Below, one piece after another: positions 8,041 through 15,453 of a stretch of 54,174 bases of DNA (the first letter of the stretch is position 1; each line of letters starts with the position of its first letter). The translations under genes were made by a program, and so were the position numbers. This DNA is from Desulfobacterales bacterium (GTDB taxonomy: Bacteria > Desulfobacterota > Desulfobacteria > Desulfobacterales > JAHEIW01), in the NCBI GenBank assembly GCA_030145015.1, contig JAQYWI010000011.1:2437-56610 (forward strand), written 5' to 3'. The notes under the pieces were generated by a model, which was not told where the DNA came from, did no database searches, and worked only from the letters and a program-made list of their open reading frames with translations.

Positions 8041-9264
8041 CTAGTCTGTCTCCTCCGGAAACGCTTTTCGCATCTTCTCAACGATTATGCGAGCCGTATC
8101 TTCCATGGTGATATCGTCGCCATGGTATTCAAGCCCCGCCTCGGTGCATAATCGCCTGGCTTCGGCGTCGTGTACACCCGCAAGCCTGAGCACTGCCGGA
8201 AATTTTTCGGGATCAATATTTAAATCCTGAAATGCCCCAATGATGCCTTTGGCGACAATATCGGTCTGGGTATTGTTTGTGATATTTAGATTCATATAAA
8301 AGCCTTTGACCCCCGGCTTCGACAATACGCCCTTGACCAATCCTTTGACCTTCGCTTCCGGTGGATTCCCTCCGAATTCAGTATAATTTGCCGGCTTGCC
8401 CCCGAATCGAAGCAGGGCATCATAAGACAGCAGGCTGCCCCCCCCGCCGCCGCAGAAAAAACCGATGTTTCCGCCTTCCATCTCGGTGTAGCGTGCCGTA
8501 CCGCGATACGCTTCGGTCTTGTCAACTTCGATCATCTTTTTTTCCAGAACCGTAAGGGGCCTCCAGGCGCGATCACTTCCGGCTTCCACCTTGTTCGAGA
8601 AATAGGCCTGGCGGTACAAGGCATCATCATCAACCCCCATCAATATCGCCGCAGCGATCAGCCCGGCATCTGCTGTTAGGGCCAATGGATTGATTTCAAT
8701 GACGGTGCAGTCATATTTGACAAAAAGCTGATGGAGCCGCCATAAGAGGGTTGTTGCTTTTTGTAGAACACTTCCCTTAAGTCCCTGATCAGACCATATT
8801 TCCTTGGCTTCATAAAGATTAAAGCCGGTTAGCATATTGACATGATATTTGAGTATCTTTTCCGGCCGGGCTGCGGCTATTTCTTCGATATCGATTCCGC
8901 CGGCGGTGCTTGCAATAATAACAGGTCCCATTTTAACCGGATCATAGGTGATGGATACATAAAGCTCCTGGGAGATATCCAATTTCCTTTCTACCAGCAC
9001 GCGCTTTACCGGGAAATTGTATACGGTCATGGCCAATATCTCTGCAGCAGTCTTAGCGGCCTCATCCGGGTTTCTGGCAAATTTAACGGCACCTGCTTTT
9101 CCCCGCTTCCCGGCGGTCACCAGTGCTTTTATCACAACCGGGCATCCGATTTTTTCAGCGGCACGGCGTGCATCTTCGGAAGTCTCAGTAACGATAAATT
9201 CAGGTGTCGGCACCCCGTTTTCTTTCAATAAATTCTTACCCACATTTTCTAAAACTCTGGCCAT
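8041..9264 (-). CDS. sucC: Succinyl-CoA-ligase-like beta subunit (SucC family)
   Basis: ATP-grasp and carboxylate-binding subunit partnering the SucD-like protein. The 407 residues begin with an ATP-grasp domain (GVPTPEF, CPVVIKALVTAGKRGKAG near residues 41-58) and contain the metal-binding VIEINPLAL. They continue into a CoA-ligase domain with a glycine-rich FFCGGGGGSL and a FGGNPPEAKV segment. It is about 20 residues longer than E. coli SucC, with insertions in the middle. It is the first gene of its - strand operon, reading away from the gntR-type regulator across a 356-bp divergent spacer. The regulator is therefore a plausible controller of both directions. Confidence 0.88.
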   Translation of the reverse strand: MARVLENVGKNLLKENGVPTPEFIVTETSEDARRAAEKIGCPVVIKALVTAGKRGKAGAVKFARNPDEAAKTAAEILAMTVYNFPVKRVLVERKLDISQELYVSITYDPVKMGPVIIASTAGGIDIEEIAAARPEKILKYHVNMLTGFNLYEAKEIWSDQGLKGSVLQKATTLLWRLHQLFVKYDCTVIEINPLALTADAGLIAAAILMGVDDDALYRQAYFSNKVEAGSDRAWRPLTVLEKKMIEVDKTEAYRGTARYTEMEGGNIGFFCGGGGGSLLSYDALLRFGGKPANYTEFGGNPPEAKVKGLVKGVLSKPGVKGFYMNLNITNNTQTDIVAKGIIGAFQDLNIDPEKFPAVLRLAGVHDAEARRLCTEAGLEYHGDDITMEDTARIIVEKMRKAFPEETD

Positions 9265-9620
9265 GCCGAACTCCTATAAGCAGGTCTTTCTACTAGAAGC
9301 TATCTCAAAATTAAAAGTTTATCTTCGAATTTATAATAAAAGATGGAGCGCCACGCGGCGCACACGCCGCGCAAGCGCTATCGCAGCCGGAGCACCTGCG
9401 CGGAGCGAGCGAAACCATAATTTTAGGCGTTTTAGATCATTTTTAATTTTAGCTCATTTGTCTAGACTTTCCTTAATCTATGCCATCGTTCAAAGCAAGG
9501 AAATTTACGATCCGAAAATTGACAATATCCATTGACAAATCGAAAATGTTTCTATAATGGGTTAAACATTAAACCTTTAAACTTTTATCCCACCGATAAT
9601 TTTCAAATCCGGATAATGAT
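9265..9620. other. Divergent intergenic region with GC-rich hairpin
   Basis: This 356-bp space between the divergent sucC-like and gntR-like genes is mostly AT-rich. It contains a sharply GC-rich block at about 9342-9413. That block holds a perfect hairpin: CGCGGCG at 9354-9360, loop CACA, CGCCGCG at 9365-9371. Next to it, 9414-9435 (ACCATAATTTTAGGCGTTTT plus AG) matches 46233-46254 with three differences, all transitions. I see no gene in the space. Confidence 0.6.
9532..9558 (+). promoter_or_regulatory. Probable sigma-70-type promoter of the GntR-family regulator
   Basis: Consensus TTGACA at 9532-9537 and consensus TATAAT at 9553-9558. The spacer is 15 bp, shorter than the usual 17. A second TTGACA lies at 9519-9524. 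The start codon of the regulator follows 62 bp after the -10 box. An AT-rich tract of the form GTTAAACATTAAACC follows the -10 box and could be an operator for the regulator itself (inference). Confidence 0.55.
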
Positions 9621-10355
9621 ATGGCTGAAGAGCAGAACATATTTTCCCCCGTTCGAGCTGAAAGAGTGTCCCAATTAATAGAGGGACAGTTGAAAGAGGC
9701 CATCATAACCCATCATTATCGCGCCGGAGACAAGCTCCCATCGGAAAGAGAACTCGCTGATATGTTCAGCGCCAGTCGTTCCAGTATTCGCGAAGCCATC
9801 CGCTCCCTTGAACGATCCGGCTTTGTGGTGGTTAAAAAAGGGGTTCAAGGCGGTGCTTTCGTTATTAAAAAAGGTAATTCAAAGCCGATGGTGGATTATC
9901 TGAGGGATGTGATGCGCCTCAGGAAAGTCAGCCTCGAGGAAATTCTTCAGGCGCGGGTCATTATAGAGCCGGAAGTTGCTGCCGCTGCAGCCGAAAAGGC
10001 TACCCCTAAGGATATCAAGCTCCTGGAAGAGATAACCCGGGATCAACTCGGAGGATTCGATTCCGAGAATCCCGTGATGCAATTCGATCGTAATCCGAGG
10101 TTTCATCGAATTATTGCCGAAATAACGGGTAACCAGGTCTTTATTATCATCATGCAGATTTTATCGGAAATACATGCCTTTCGGATGAATCAATTCAAAC
10201 TGGATGAAAAAACCATACTCACCATAACCCACCAGCATGATGGCATTATCGAGGCACTTAAAAAGAAAGATAAGGAGTTGGCTTATGCGGAAATGAAAAA
10301 GCATGTCCTTGCGGTCCATAAAATGCACATGGAGTTAGATACCAAGACAGAATAA
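9621..10355 (+). CDS. GntR/FadR-family transcriptional regulator (FCD type)
   Basis: Cytoplasmic DNA-binding regulator that responds to a small carboxylate or acyl ligand. Of 244 residues, about 10-80 form the winged helix-turn-helix (AGDKLPSERELADMF, then SRSSIREAIRSLE). About 95-235 form the all-helical FCD ligand domain, with the metal-ligand pattern expected there (Asp/His residues in RNPRFHRII, THQHDGII and KKHVLAVH). It opens the + strand catabolic block and faces the divergent CoA-ligase operon, so it probably controls one or both. The ligand is unknown. Confidence 0.9.
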   Translation: MAEEQNIFSPVRAERVSQLIEGQLKEAIITHHYRAGDKLPSERELADMFSASRSSIREAIRSLERSGFVVVKKGVQGGAFVIKKGNSKPMVDYLRDVMRLRKVSLEEILQARVIIEPEVAAAAAEKATPKDIKLLEEITRDQLGGFDSENPVMQFDRNPRFHRIIAEITGNQVFIIIMQILSEIHAFRMNQFKLDEKTILTITHQHDGIIEALKKKDKELAYAEMKKHVLAVHKMHMELDTKTE

Positions 10356-10453
10356 GAATTAACGGATTTCTTTGGATTCGGACCAAATGACGGAAGCCTT
10401 TTTTCAAGAGAAAGTCGAAGGCGATTCAAATCTTTAGCGCATCGGACAATCGG

Positions 10454-12184
10454 ATGAACCCGGAACGCCCGCAGAATATAGAAAATATTTCCATGACCTG
10501 GGGAAGTGATGCCATTGCAGAACTGTTGCGGCGTCTCGATTTGAATTATATTGCCTTCAATCCCGGAGCCAGTTTTAAAGGTCTTCACGACAGTATCGTC
10601 AATTATTTGGGCAACAGGAATCCACAAATGTTACTCGCCCTTCACGAGGAAAACGCGGTGGCGATCGCCCATGGATATGCCAAGATCACCGGTAAACCCA
10701 TGGGCGTTGTTGTGCATAGCAATGTGGGGCTTATGCACGCCAGCATGGCTATTTATAATGCCTGGTGCGACCGGGTTCCGGTGTTTATTCTGGGCGCCAC
10801 CGGGCCGGTGGATGCATCCCAACGCCGCCCGTGGATTGACTGGATTCATACCGCCCAGGATCAAAGTTCCCTGGTTCGCAACTATACCAAATGGGATGAC
10901 CAGCCCGCATCCGTGCCCGCCGCGTTCGAATCCATCCTGCGTGCTTATCAACTTAGTCTTACGGCACCGTGTGGACCGGTATATATCTGTCTGGATGCGG
11001 CCATACAGAACTGCAAACTGGAAAAACAGGTTTCTGTTCCAAATCCTTCGCGTTTCAAACCGGCAGCACCGCAGGCAGCATCTCGCAAGGTTCTCCAACA
11101 GGCTGCCGAACTCCTTCTGGAAGCAAAAAACCCGCTAATTCTCCCCGGTCGTGTCTCACGAAGCCATGCGCATTGGGACTTGCGGGTTCGATTTGCAGAA
11201 TTTTTAGGAGCCACGGTGGTGACTGATATGAAAGTGGGCGCTGCTTTTCCGACCGATCATCCGCTTCATGGCGCTGGCACCGGTTTTTTCCTTTCAAAAA
11301 AGGCTATCGATTTGATTCATGGCGCGGACGTCGTTTTTAGCCTTGACTGGTTGGATCTGGCCGGCGCTTTAAAACAGGTTTGGGGAACAAGGCCGGTTGA
11401 AACTAAGGTGATCCACTGTTCCGTTGACAGTTATGTCCACAGGGGATGGAGCATGGATTGTCAGGGATTGCCGCCTGTAGATCTGCCTATTTTGGCCGAA
11501 CCCGATATTATCTTACCGCAACTCTTAGCCATTTTAGAAGCGTCGGGCCGAGGCGGGAGCAGGCCAGACGAGACCGTACAACCGAAAAGCCATCCCGCCT
11601 CTCAAAATACTGTCGGAGCGTTAAACCATTACGAGATTGCCAATGCCCTGAAGATGACCGCAGGTAATCGCAAAACCTGTTTCATTCGATTACCCCTCGG
11701 TTGGCCTGCGGACGCCTGCGATTTCCAGGATCCTCTGGATTATCTGGGTACGGATGGTGGCGGCGGCGTAGGCGCTGGGCCCGGCATGGCGGTCGGTGCA
11801 GCCCTGGCGCTGCGCGGCTCGGACAGGCTGCCGATAGCCATCCTGGGAGATGGCGATTACCTGATGGGCATCAGCGCCCTGTGGACGGCCGCACGCTATA
11901 AGATACCGCTGGTTATTATCATTGCCAATAATCGTGTATACGGAAATTGCGTACGCCATCAGGAAGGAATTGCACAACTGCGAGGCCGGCCCACAGAGAA
12001 TAAGTGGATCGGCCAATGCATCGACAACCCGCCCGTTGATCTTGTGGGAATGGCACGGGCCCAGGGCTTAGACGGTGAAGGACCGATTGATAATTTTGAA
12101 GAACTGCTTAAAGCCTTTGCGCGTGCCGTTGAAGCTGTCGAAAACGGTCGGTGTTATGTGGTTGATGTGATGGCGTCGCCGTGA
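10454..12184 (+). CDS. Thiamine-diphosphate-dependent enzyme (acetolactate synthase/benzoylformate decarboxylase family)
   Basis: Three-domain ThDP enzyme acting on 2-oxo acids, as a decarboxylase or carboligase. The 576 residues have the N-terminal pyrimidine-binding domain with the catalytic glutamate in ALHEENAVAIAHGYAK. A central Rossmann-like domain runs from about 200 to 340. The C-terminal diphosphate domain has the GDG...NN motif (GDGDYLMGISALW to ANNRVYGN, about residues 460-490). The start at 10454 has a poor ribosome site; a second ATG at 10493 (MTWGSDAIAEL) is possible. It follows the regulator by 98 bp and precedes TTT transporter 1, so it may process a 2-oxo acid from the imported compound. 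I cannot name the substrate. Confidence 0.85.
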   Translation: MNPERPQNIENISMTWGSDAIAELLRRLDLNYIAFNPGASFKGLHDSIVNYLGNRNPQMLLALHEENAVAIAHGYAKITGKPMGVVVHSNVGLMHASMAIYNAWCDRVPVFILGATGPVDASQRRPWIDWIHTAQDQSSLVRNYTKWDDQPASVPAAFESILRAYQLSLTAPCGPVYICLDAAIQNCKLEKQVSVPNPSRFKPAAPQAASRKVLQQAAELLLEAKNPLILPGRVSRSHAHWDLRVRFAEFLGATVVTDMKVGAAFPTDHPLHGAGTGFFLSKKAIDLIHGADVVFSLDWLDLAGALKQVWGTRPVETKVIHCSVDSYVHRGWSMDCQGLPPVDLPILAEPDIILPQLLAILEASGRGGSRPDETVQPKSHPASQNTVGALNHYEIANALKMTAGNRKTCFIRLPLGWPADACDFQDPLDYLGTDGGGGVGAGPGMAVGAALALRGSDRLPIAILGDGDYLMGISALWTAARYKIPLVIIIANNRVYGNCVRHQEGIAQLRGRPTENKWIGQCIDNPPVDLVGMARAQGLDGEGPIDNFEELLKAFARAVEAVENGRCYVVDVMASP

Positions 12185-12192
12185 TGGGTTGT

Positions 12193-12212
12193 CGGGGCAA
12201 CCATTTGCCCCG
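12193..12212. promoter_or_regulatory. Perfect 8-bp hairpin between the ThDP enzyme and tctC
   Basis: CGGGGCAA at 12193-12200, loop CCAT, TTGCCCCG at 12205-12212. It begins 9 bp after the ThDP-enzyme stop and has no T-run after it, so it is more likely an mRNA-processing or 3'-end stabilising hairpin than an intrinsic terminator. Confidence 0.55.
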
Positions 12213-12255
12213 CAGGTCAATATCCAAACAACCGAAAACTAAAAAGGAGGCTTAA

Positions 12256-13260
12256 ATGCAAACCAAAAGAAAAGGTGCAAGAGTTCAAAAATTGGCCATC
12301 ATGGCACTTATTGCCGTTGTTGGTATCGTTTTTGGCATCTGTGATGGCGTCATAGCGGCTGATAAATTCCCGACGCGTGCGGTGACCGTCATCAATCCGC
12401 TGCGCCCGGGAGGGGGGACGGATATTGAATTGAGGAATCTGACGCCTTTTGTCCAGAAATATCTGGAGGAAGCAGTTGTTGTCAAGTCCATGCCGGGGGG
12501 CGGGACGACCATCGGCGTCACGGCCGCCGAGAATGCCAAATCAGACGGTTATACCCTCATATGCGTGCCGTTGCAGCATGCCATCCTTGCCCAGAATTTC
12601 CACGAAAGCGGCACTCATCTGGAAAATTTTGAACCCATCTATGGATGGTTCGAGGGACCCATGTCCATCGAAGTAAAAGGCGATTCACCGTACAAAACCT
12701 TAGGCGACCTGATAGCAGCCGGAAAGCAAAAAAAGCTTAAGGCCGCCCTGGCCGGGATCGGTTCCATTGACCATCTCCATACGATGCTTCTGGAGCAGCG
12801 CCTGGGCATCCAGGTCGTAACTATTCCTTACGGTGGCGGCGGACCGGCATCAAAGGCTGCGATGGGTGGCGAAGTGGATTTCCTTGTAGGCTTGAGCACC
12901 ACCGCTGTTCGCTTTGTCAGAGACGGGAAATTGAGGGTGCTTGCCATTCTGGGGCCCGAGCGTCTGGAAGCGCTTCCGGACACACCTACCATATACGAGT
13001 TGGGGTATAAAGATTATCCCAACATCTCATTTATTCGTGGTGTGCTTTCACCCCCCGGAACACCTCAAGAGGTCGTCCGCGTGCTCGAGGCTGCTTTTAA
13101 AAAAGCTGTTGATGATCCGGGTTTCAGAGAGATTATGAAGAAACAGGGGCGACCGGTCAAGCCATTCTCCAGCAAGGATATGAAAAAAGCGGCCGCAGAT
13201 ACCTTTAAGCTCTCCCAGAAGTACACGCCTTTTATGAAGGAGGCGGCAAAGAAAAAGTAA
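12256..13260 (+). CDS. tctC: Tripartite tricarboxylate transporter binding protein 1 (TctC/Bug family)
   Basis: Periplasmic receptor that captures a carboxylate and hands it to TctAB. The 334-residue protein has a basic start and a hydrophobic signal peptide ending near IAA-DKF (about residue 35). The Bug fold follows, with PTRAVTVINPLRPGGGTD and the ligand loop KSMPGGGTTIGV, then TIPYGGGGPASKAAMGGEVD in the second lobe. A strong AAAGGAGG ribosome site precedes the ATG. TctB and TctA follow in the order C-B-A. The family binds di- and tricarboxylates, aromatic acids and other ligands, so the substrate is open. Confidence 0.93.
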   Translation: MQTKRKGARVQKLAIMALIAVVGIVFGICDGVIAADKFPTRAVTVINPLRPGGGTDIELRNLTPFVQKYLEEAVVVKSMPGGGTTIGVTAAENAKSDGYTLICVPLQHAILAQNFHESGTHLENFEPIYGWFEGPMSIEVKGDSPYKTLGDLIAAGKQKKLKAALAGIGSIDHLHTMLLEQRLGIQVVTIPYGGGGPASKAAMGGEVDFLVGLSTTAVRFVRDGKLRVLAILGPERLEALPDTPTIYELGYKDYPNISFIRGVLSPPGTPQEVVRVLEAAFKKAVDDPGFREIMKKQGRPVKPFSSKDMKKAAADTFKLSQKYTPFMKEAAKKK

Positions 13261-13281
13261 GATATTTTGTCCGGGCGCCAG

Positions 13282-13307
13282 GGAGGGGTCAATCAAATGA
13301 CCCCTCC
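13282..13307. promoter_or_regulatory. 10-bp hairpin between tctC and tctB
   Basis: GGAGGGGTCA at 13282-13291, loop ATCAAA, TGACCCCTCC at 13298-13307: a perfect ten-pair stem 21 bp after the tctC stop. No T-run follows. It covers an alternative ATG (13297-13299) and its ribosome site, which argues that translation of tctB starts further on, at 13342. Hairpins after binding-protein genes commonly raise receptor over permease expression. Confidence 0.65.
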
Positions 13308-13341
13308 TCGAGGCTCCCTTAGTCGAATCAGGAGGTTAAAA

Positions 13342-13839
13342 TTGGTTTGGTATCTGCAGAGATATGGCTTGCGTTCCACTCTTTTTTGGGCAGACCTGGG
13401 TTTGTTATTGCTGAGCATTTTTCTTTTTTTTCTAACTTCAGACTACCCTGATATGGCCCGGACATTTCCCCGCCTGGTGCTGGTGATGATCATGGTCGTT
13501 ACGCTTCTGGATTTGATCAACTTTATGCGGGTGGAGAAAGAAAAAACCTTCTCGGGAGGAACAAATAATGGGATGGAAGCGGTCCGTCCCAGGCAACAAT
13601 TAAAAGTGCTCTATATGGTTGCCCTGATTTTTATTTTTTTCCTTTTTTTACTTTTTTTTGGACTTGCAGCAGGAACATTTTTCTTCCTTCTGCTTTCCGG
13701 CTGGACCCTGGGTTACCGAAGATTGAAAATACTTATTTTTTCTTCGGTTATCATTACGGCTTTTGTTTATATTATATTTCGAGTCATCATGAAGTCCTTT
13801 TTACCGGAGGGGCTTATTTTTACGCTCACAGGAGGATAA
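13342..13839 (+). CDS. tctB: Tripartite tricarboxylate transporter small permease 1 (TctB)
   Basis: Small four-helix membrane subunit of the TTT carrier. I choose the TTG at 13342-13344 because a full AGGAGG (13330-13335) stands six bases before it. The resulting 165-residue protein matches the family's length and begins just ahead of the first helix (residues about 18-34, FWADLGLLLLSIFLF). The longer frame starting at an ATG at 13297 would begin inside a stable hairpin. Further hydrophobic stretches lie around 45-60, 90-125 and 135-155. The stop is 4 bp before tctA, whose ribosome site lies within the last codons. Confidence 0.8.
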   Translation: MVWYLQRYGLRSTLFWADLGLLLLSIFLFFLTSDYPDMARTFPRLVLVMIMVVTLLDLINFMRVEKEKTFSGGTNNGMEAVRPRQQLKVLYMVALIFIFFLFLLFFGLAAGTFFFLLLSGWTLGYRRLKILIFSSVIITAFVYIIFRVIMKSFLPEGLIFTLTGG

Positions 13840-13843
13840 AGGC

Positions 13844-15337
13844 GTGTATTCCCTGGAAACATGGATCCCGGCCGCTGGAATTGTTTTTCAATGGCAGAAT
13901 ATGGCCATGGTTTTTGGGGTGTCTCTTATCGGACTGACGATCGGATTTCTCCCGGGGATCGGACCGCTGACGGCACTGCCCCTCTTTCTTCCCATTACCT
14001 ATGGAATGCAACCCGGCCCGGCGCTGATTCTTTTGGCCGTACTCTATATGAGCACAACCTATGGGGGTTCGCTGTCGGCCATATTGTTGAATACACCCGG
14101 AACGGCCGCTTCGGCCGCGACCTGTCTCGACGGATACCCCATGGCCAAACAGGGAAAAGGAGGCGTCGCCATCGGCATGTCCATGATGAGTTCTTTTGTC
14201 GGGGGATTCATCGGTCTGGCCGGGCTGATTTTCCTTTCCCCCATCATTGCCGATTTTGCCTTGAAATTTCAGCCGGCCGAGTACTTCATGCTGGCCGTCC
14301 TCGGTCTGGTTCTGATTGCGGCTTCTGCTAAAGGATCCGTCTTGAAAGGGTTTATTGCCGGAGGATTCGGATTTATCGTCAGTTCCATCGGGATGGATTT
14401 GATGACCGGCTACTCTCGTTTCACCTTTGGCAGCACTTATTTGAAAGGCGGCATCCCCCTGGTTCCGATGATCATCGGGTTGTTTGCCTTCTCCGAGGTC
14501 CTCTCTCTGATTGAGAGCGGTGATCACACTATTTCTGAGAAAGGCGAATTGTCAGGCAGGATAATGGATGGTTTAAAGGCACCTTTCAGATATCCTAAAA
14601 CGGTTATAAGATCTTCTCTCATCGGTTTAGGGATTGGCACTATTCCAGGGGAAGGGGCGGCGGTGGCCAATTTCACTGCCTATCTGGCGGAGGCACGTGC
14701 CTCAAGGCACCCGGAGGATTTCGGCACCGGGATTCCCGAAGGTGTCATCGCCCCGGAAGCGTCCAACAACGCCTGTGTCGCCGGGGCCCTGATTCCCACG
14801 CTGACTCTGGGGATCCCGGGGGGAGGGGTGGCCGCCGTTTTCATGGGCGGGATCATGATTCACGGACTCAACCCGGGCTTTGAGCTGTTTACCCGGCATC
14901 AGGATGTCCTGACGACCCTTTTCGTTGGCTTGATCGTTGCGAATTTTCTGCTCCTCATATGCGGGACTATTCTCAGCCCGTATGCAGCCAAAGTAACCGT
15001 CATTCCCATTAGCATCCTGGCCCCGACAATCGTCGCTCTTGGTGTGATTTCCACCTATATCATGCGAAGTCAGTTTCTGGATGTGGTTGCGGCCATTGCT
15101 GCCGGAATTGTGGGGTACTCGATGAAAAAGTACGGGTATAGCACCGTTGCGTTTCTGGTTGCGTTTATTCTTTCGCCGATCGCGGAGAAAAGCTTTTACC
15201 AGGCCGTGCTTCTGGCGGACGGCTCTTATTGGACTTTTGCCCTGCGTCCGATATCAGGCACTTTACTGTTATTGACAATACTGGCTCTTATTTTGCCCCC
15301 GATACTAAAGAAATTCCGAAAGCCCGAGTCGGCATGA
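13844..15337 (+). CDS. tctA: Tripartite tricarboxylate transporter large permease 1 (TctA)
   Basis: Main membrane subunit of the TTT carrier, with about ten to twelve helices. The 497 residues carry the family signature GFLPGIGPLTALP near residue 34 and the YGGSLSAILLNTPG loop near 73-86, followed by a conserved CLDGYPMAKQGKGG. The pseudo-symmetric second copy GIGTIPGEGAAV is near residue 268, with LGIPGGGVAAV later. The start is GTG, eight bases after a GGAGG site that overlaps the end of tctB. It ends the C-B-A transporter set; AOR follows after 116 bp. Confidence 0.93.
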   Translation: MYSLETWIPAAGIVFQWQNMAMVFGVSLIGLTIGFLPGIGPLTALPLFLPITYGMQPGPALILLAVLYMSTTYGGSLSAILLNTPGTAASAATCLDGYPMAKQGKGGVAIGMSMMSSFVGGFIGLAGLIFLSPIIADFALKFQPAEYFMLAVLGLVLIAASAKGSVLKGFIAGGFGFIVSSIGMDLMTGYSRFTFGSTYLKGGIPLVPMIIGLFAFSEVLSLIESGDHTISEKGELSGRIMDGLKAPFRYPKTVIRSSLIGLGIGTIPGEGAAVANFTAYLAEARASRHPEDFGTGIPEGVIAPEASNNACVAGALIPTLTLGIPGGGVAAVFMGGIMIHGLNPGFELFTRHQDVLTTLFVGLIVANFLLLICGTILSPYAAKVTVIPISILAPTIVALGVISTYIMRSQFLDVVAAIAAGIVGYSMKKYGYSTVAFLVAFILSPIAEKSFYQAVLLADGSYWTFALRPISGTLLLLTILALILPPILKKFRKPESA

Positions 15338-15368
15338 TGCGATTGAATGAAATAAATCACAGGCGCAG

Positions 15369-15382
15369 CGATCATATGATCG
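15369..15382. promoter_or_regulatory. 14-bp perfect palindrome before the AOR gene
   Basis: CGATCATATGATCG reads the same on both strands, 31 bp after the tctA stop and about 70 bp before the AOR start. It is followed by TTGACA at 15385-15390 without a convincing -10 box. It could be an operator for a dimeric regulator; no regulator is assigned. Confidence 0.35.
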
Positions 15383-15453
15383 AATTGACACAATTAATCG
15401 GATGATCCGAGGGGGGTTCGGGGATTACAGAACTGATGGAGGAATTGGCTGTT

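Noticed and set aside
9342..9413. tRNA or structured RNA gene in the GC-rich block
   Set aside because: No cloverleaf or T-loop motif can be fitted; only one simple hairpin is seen.
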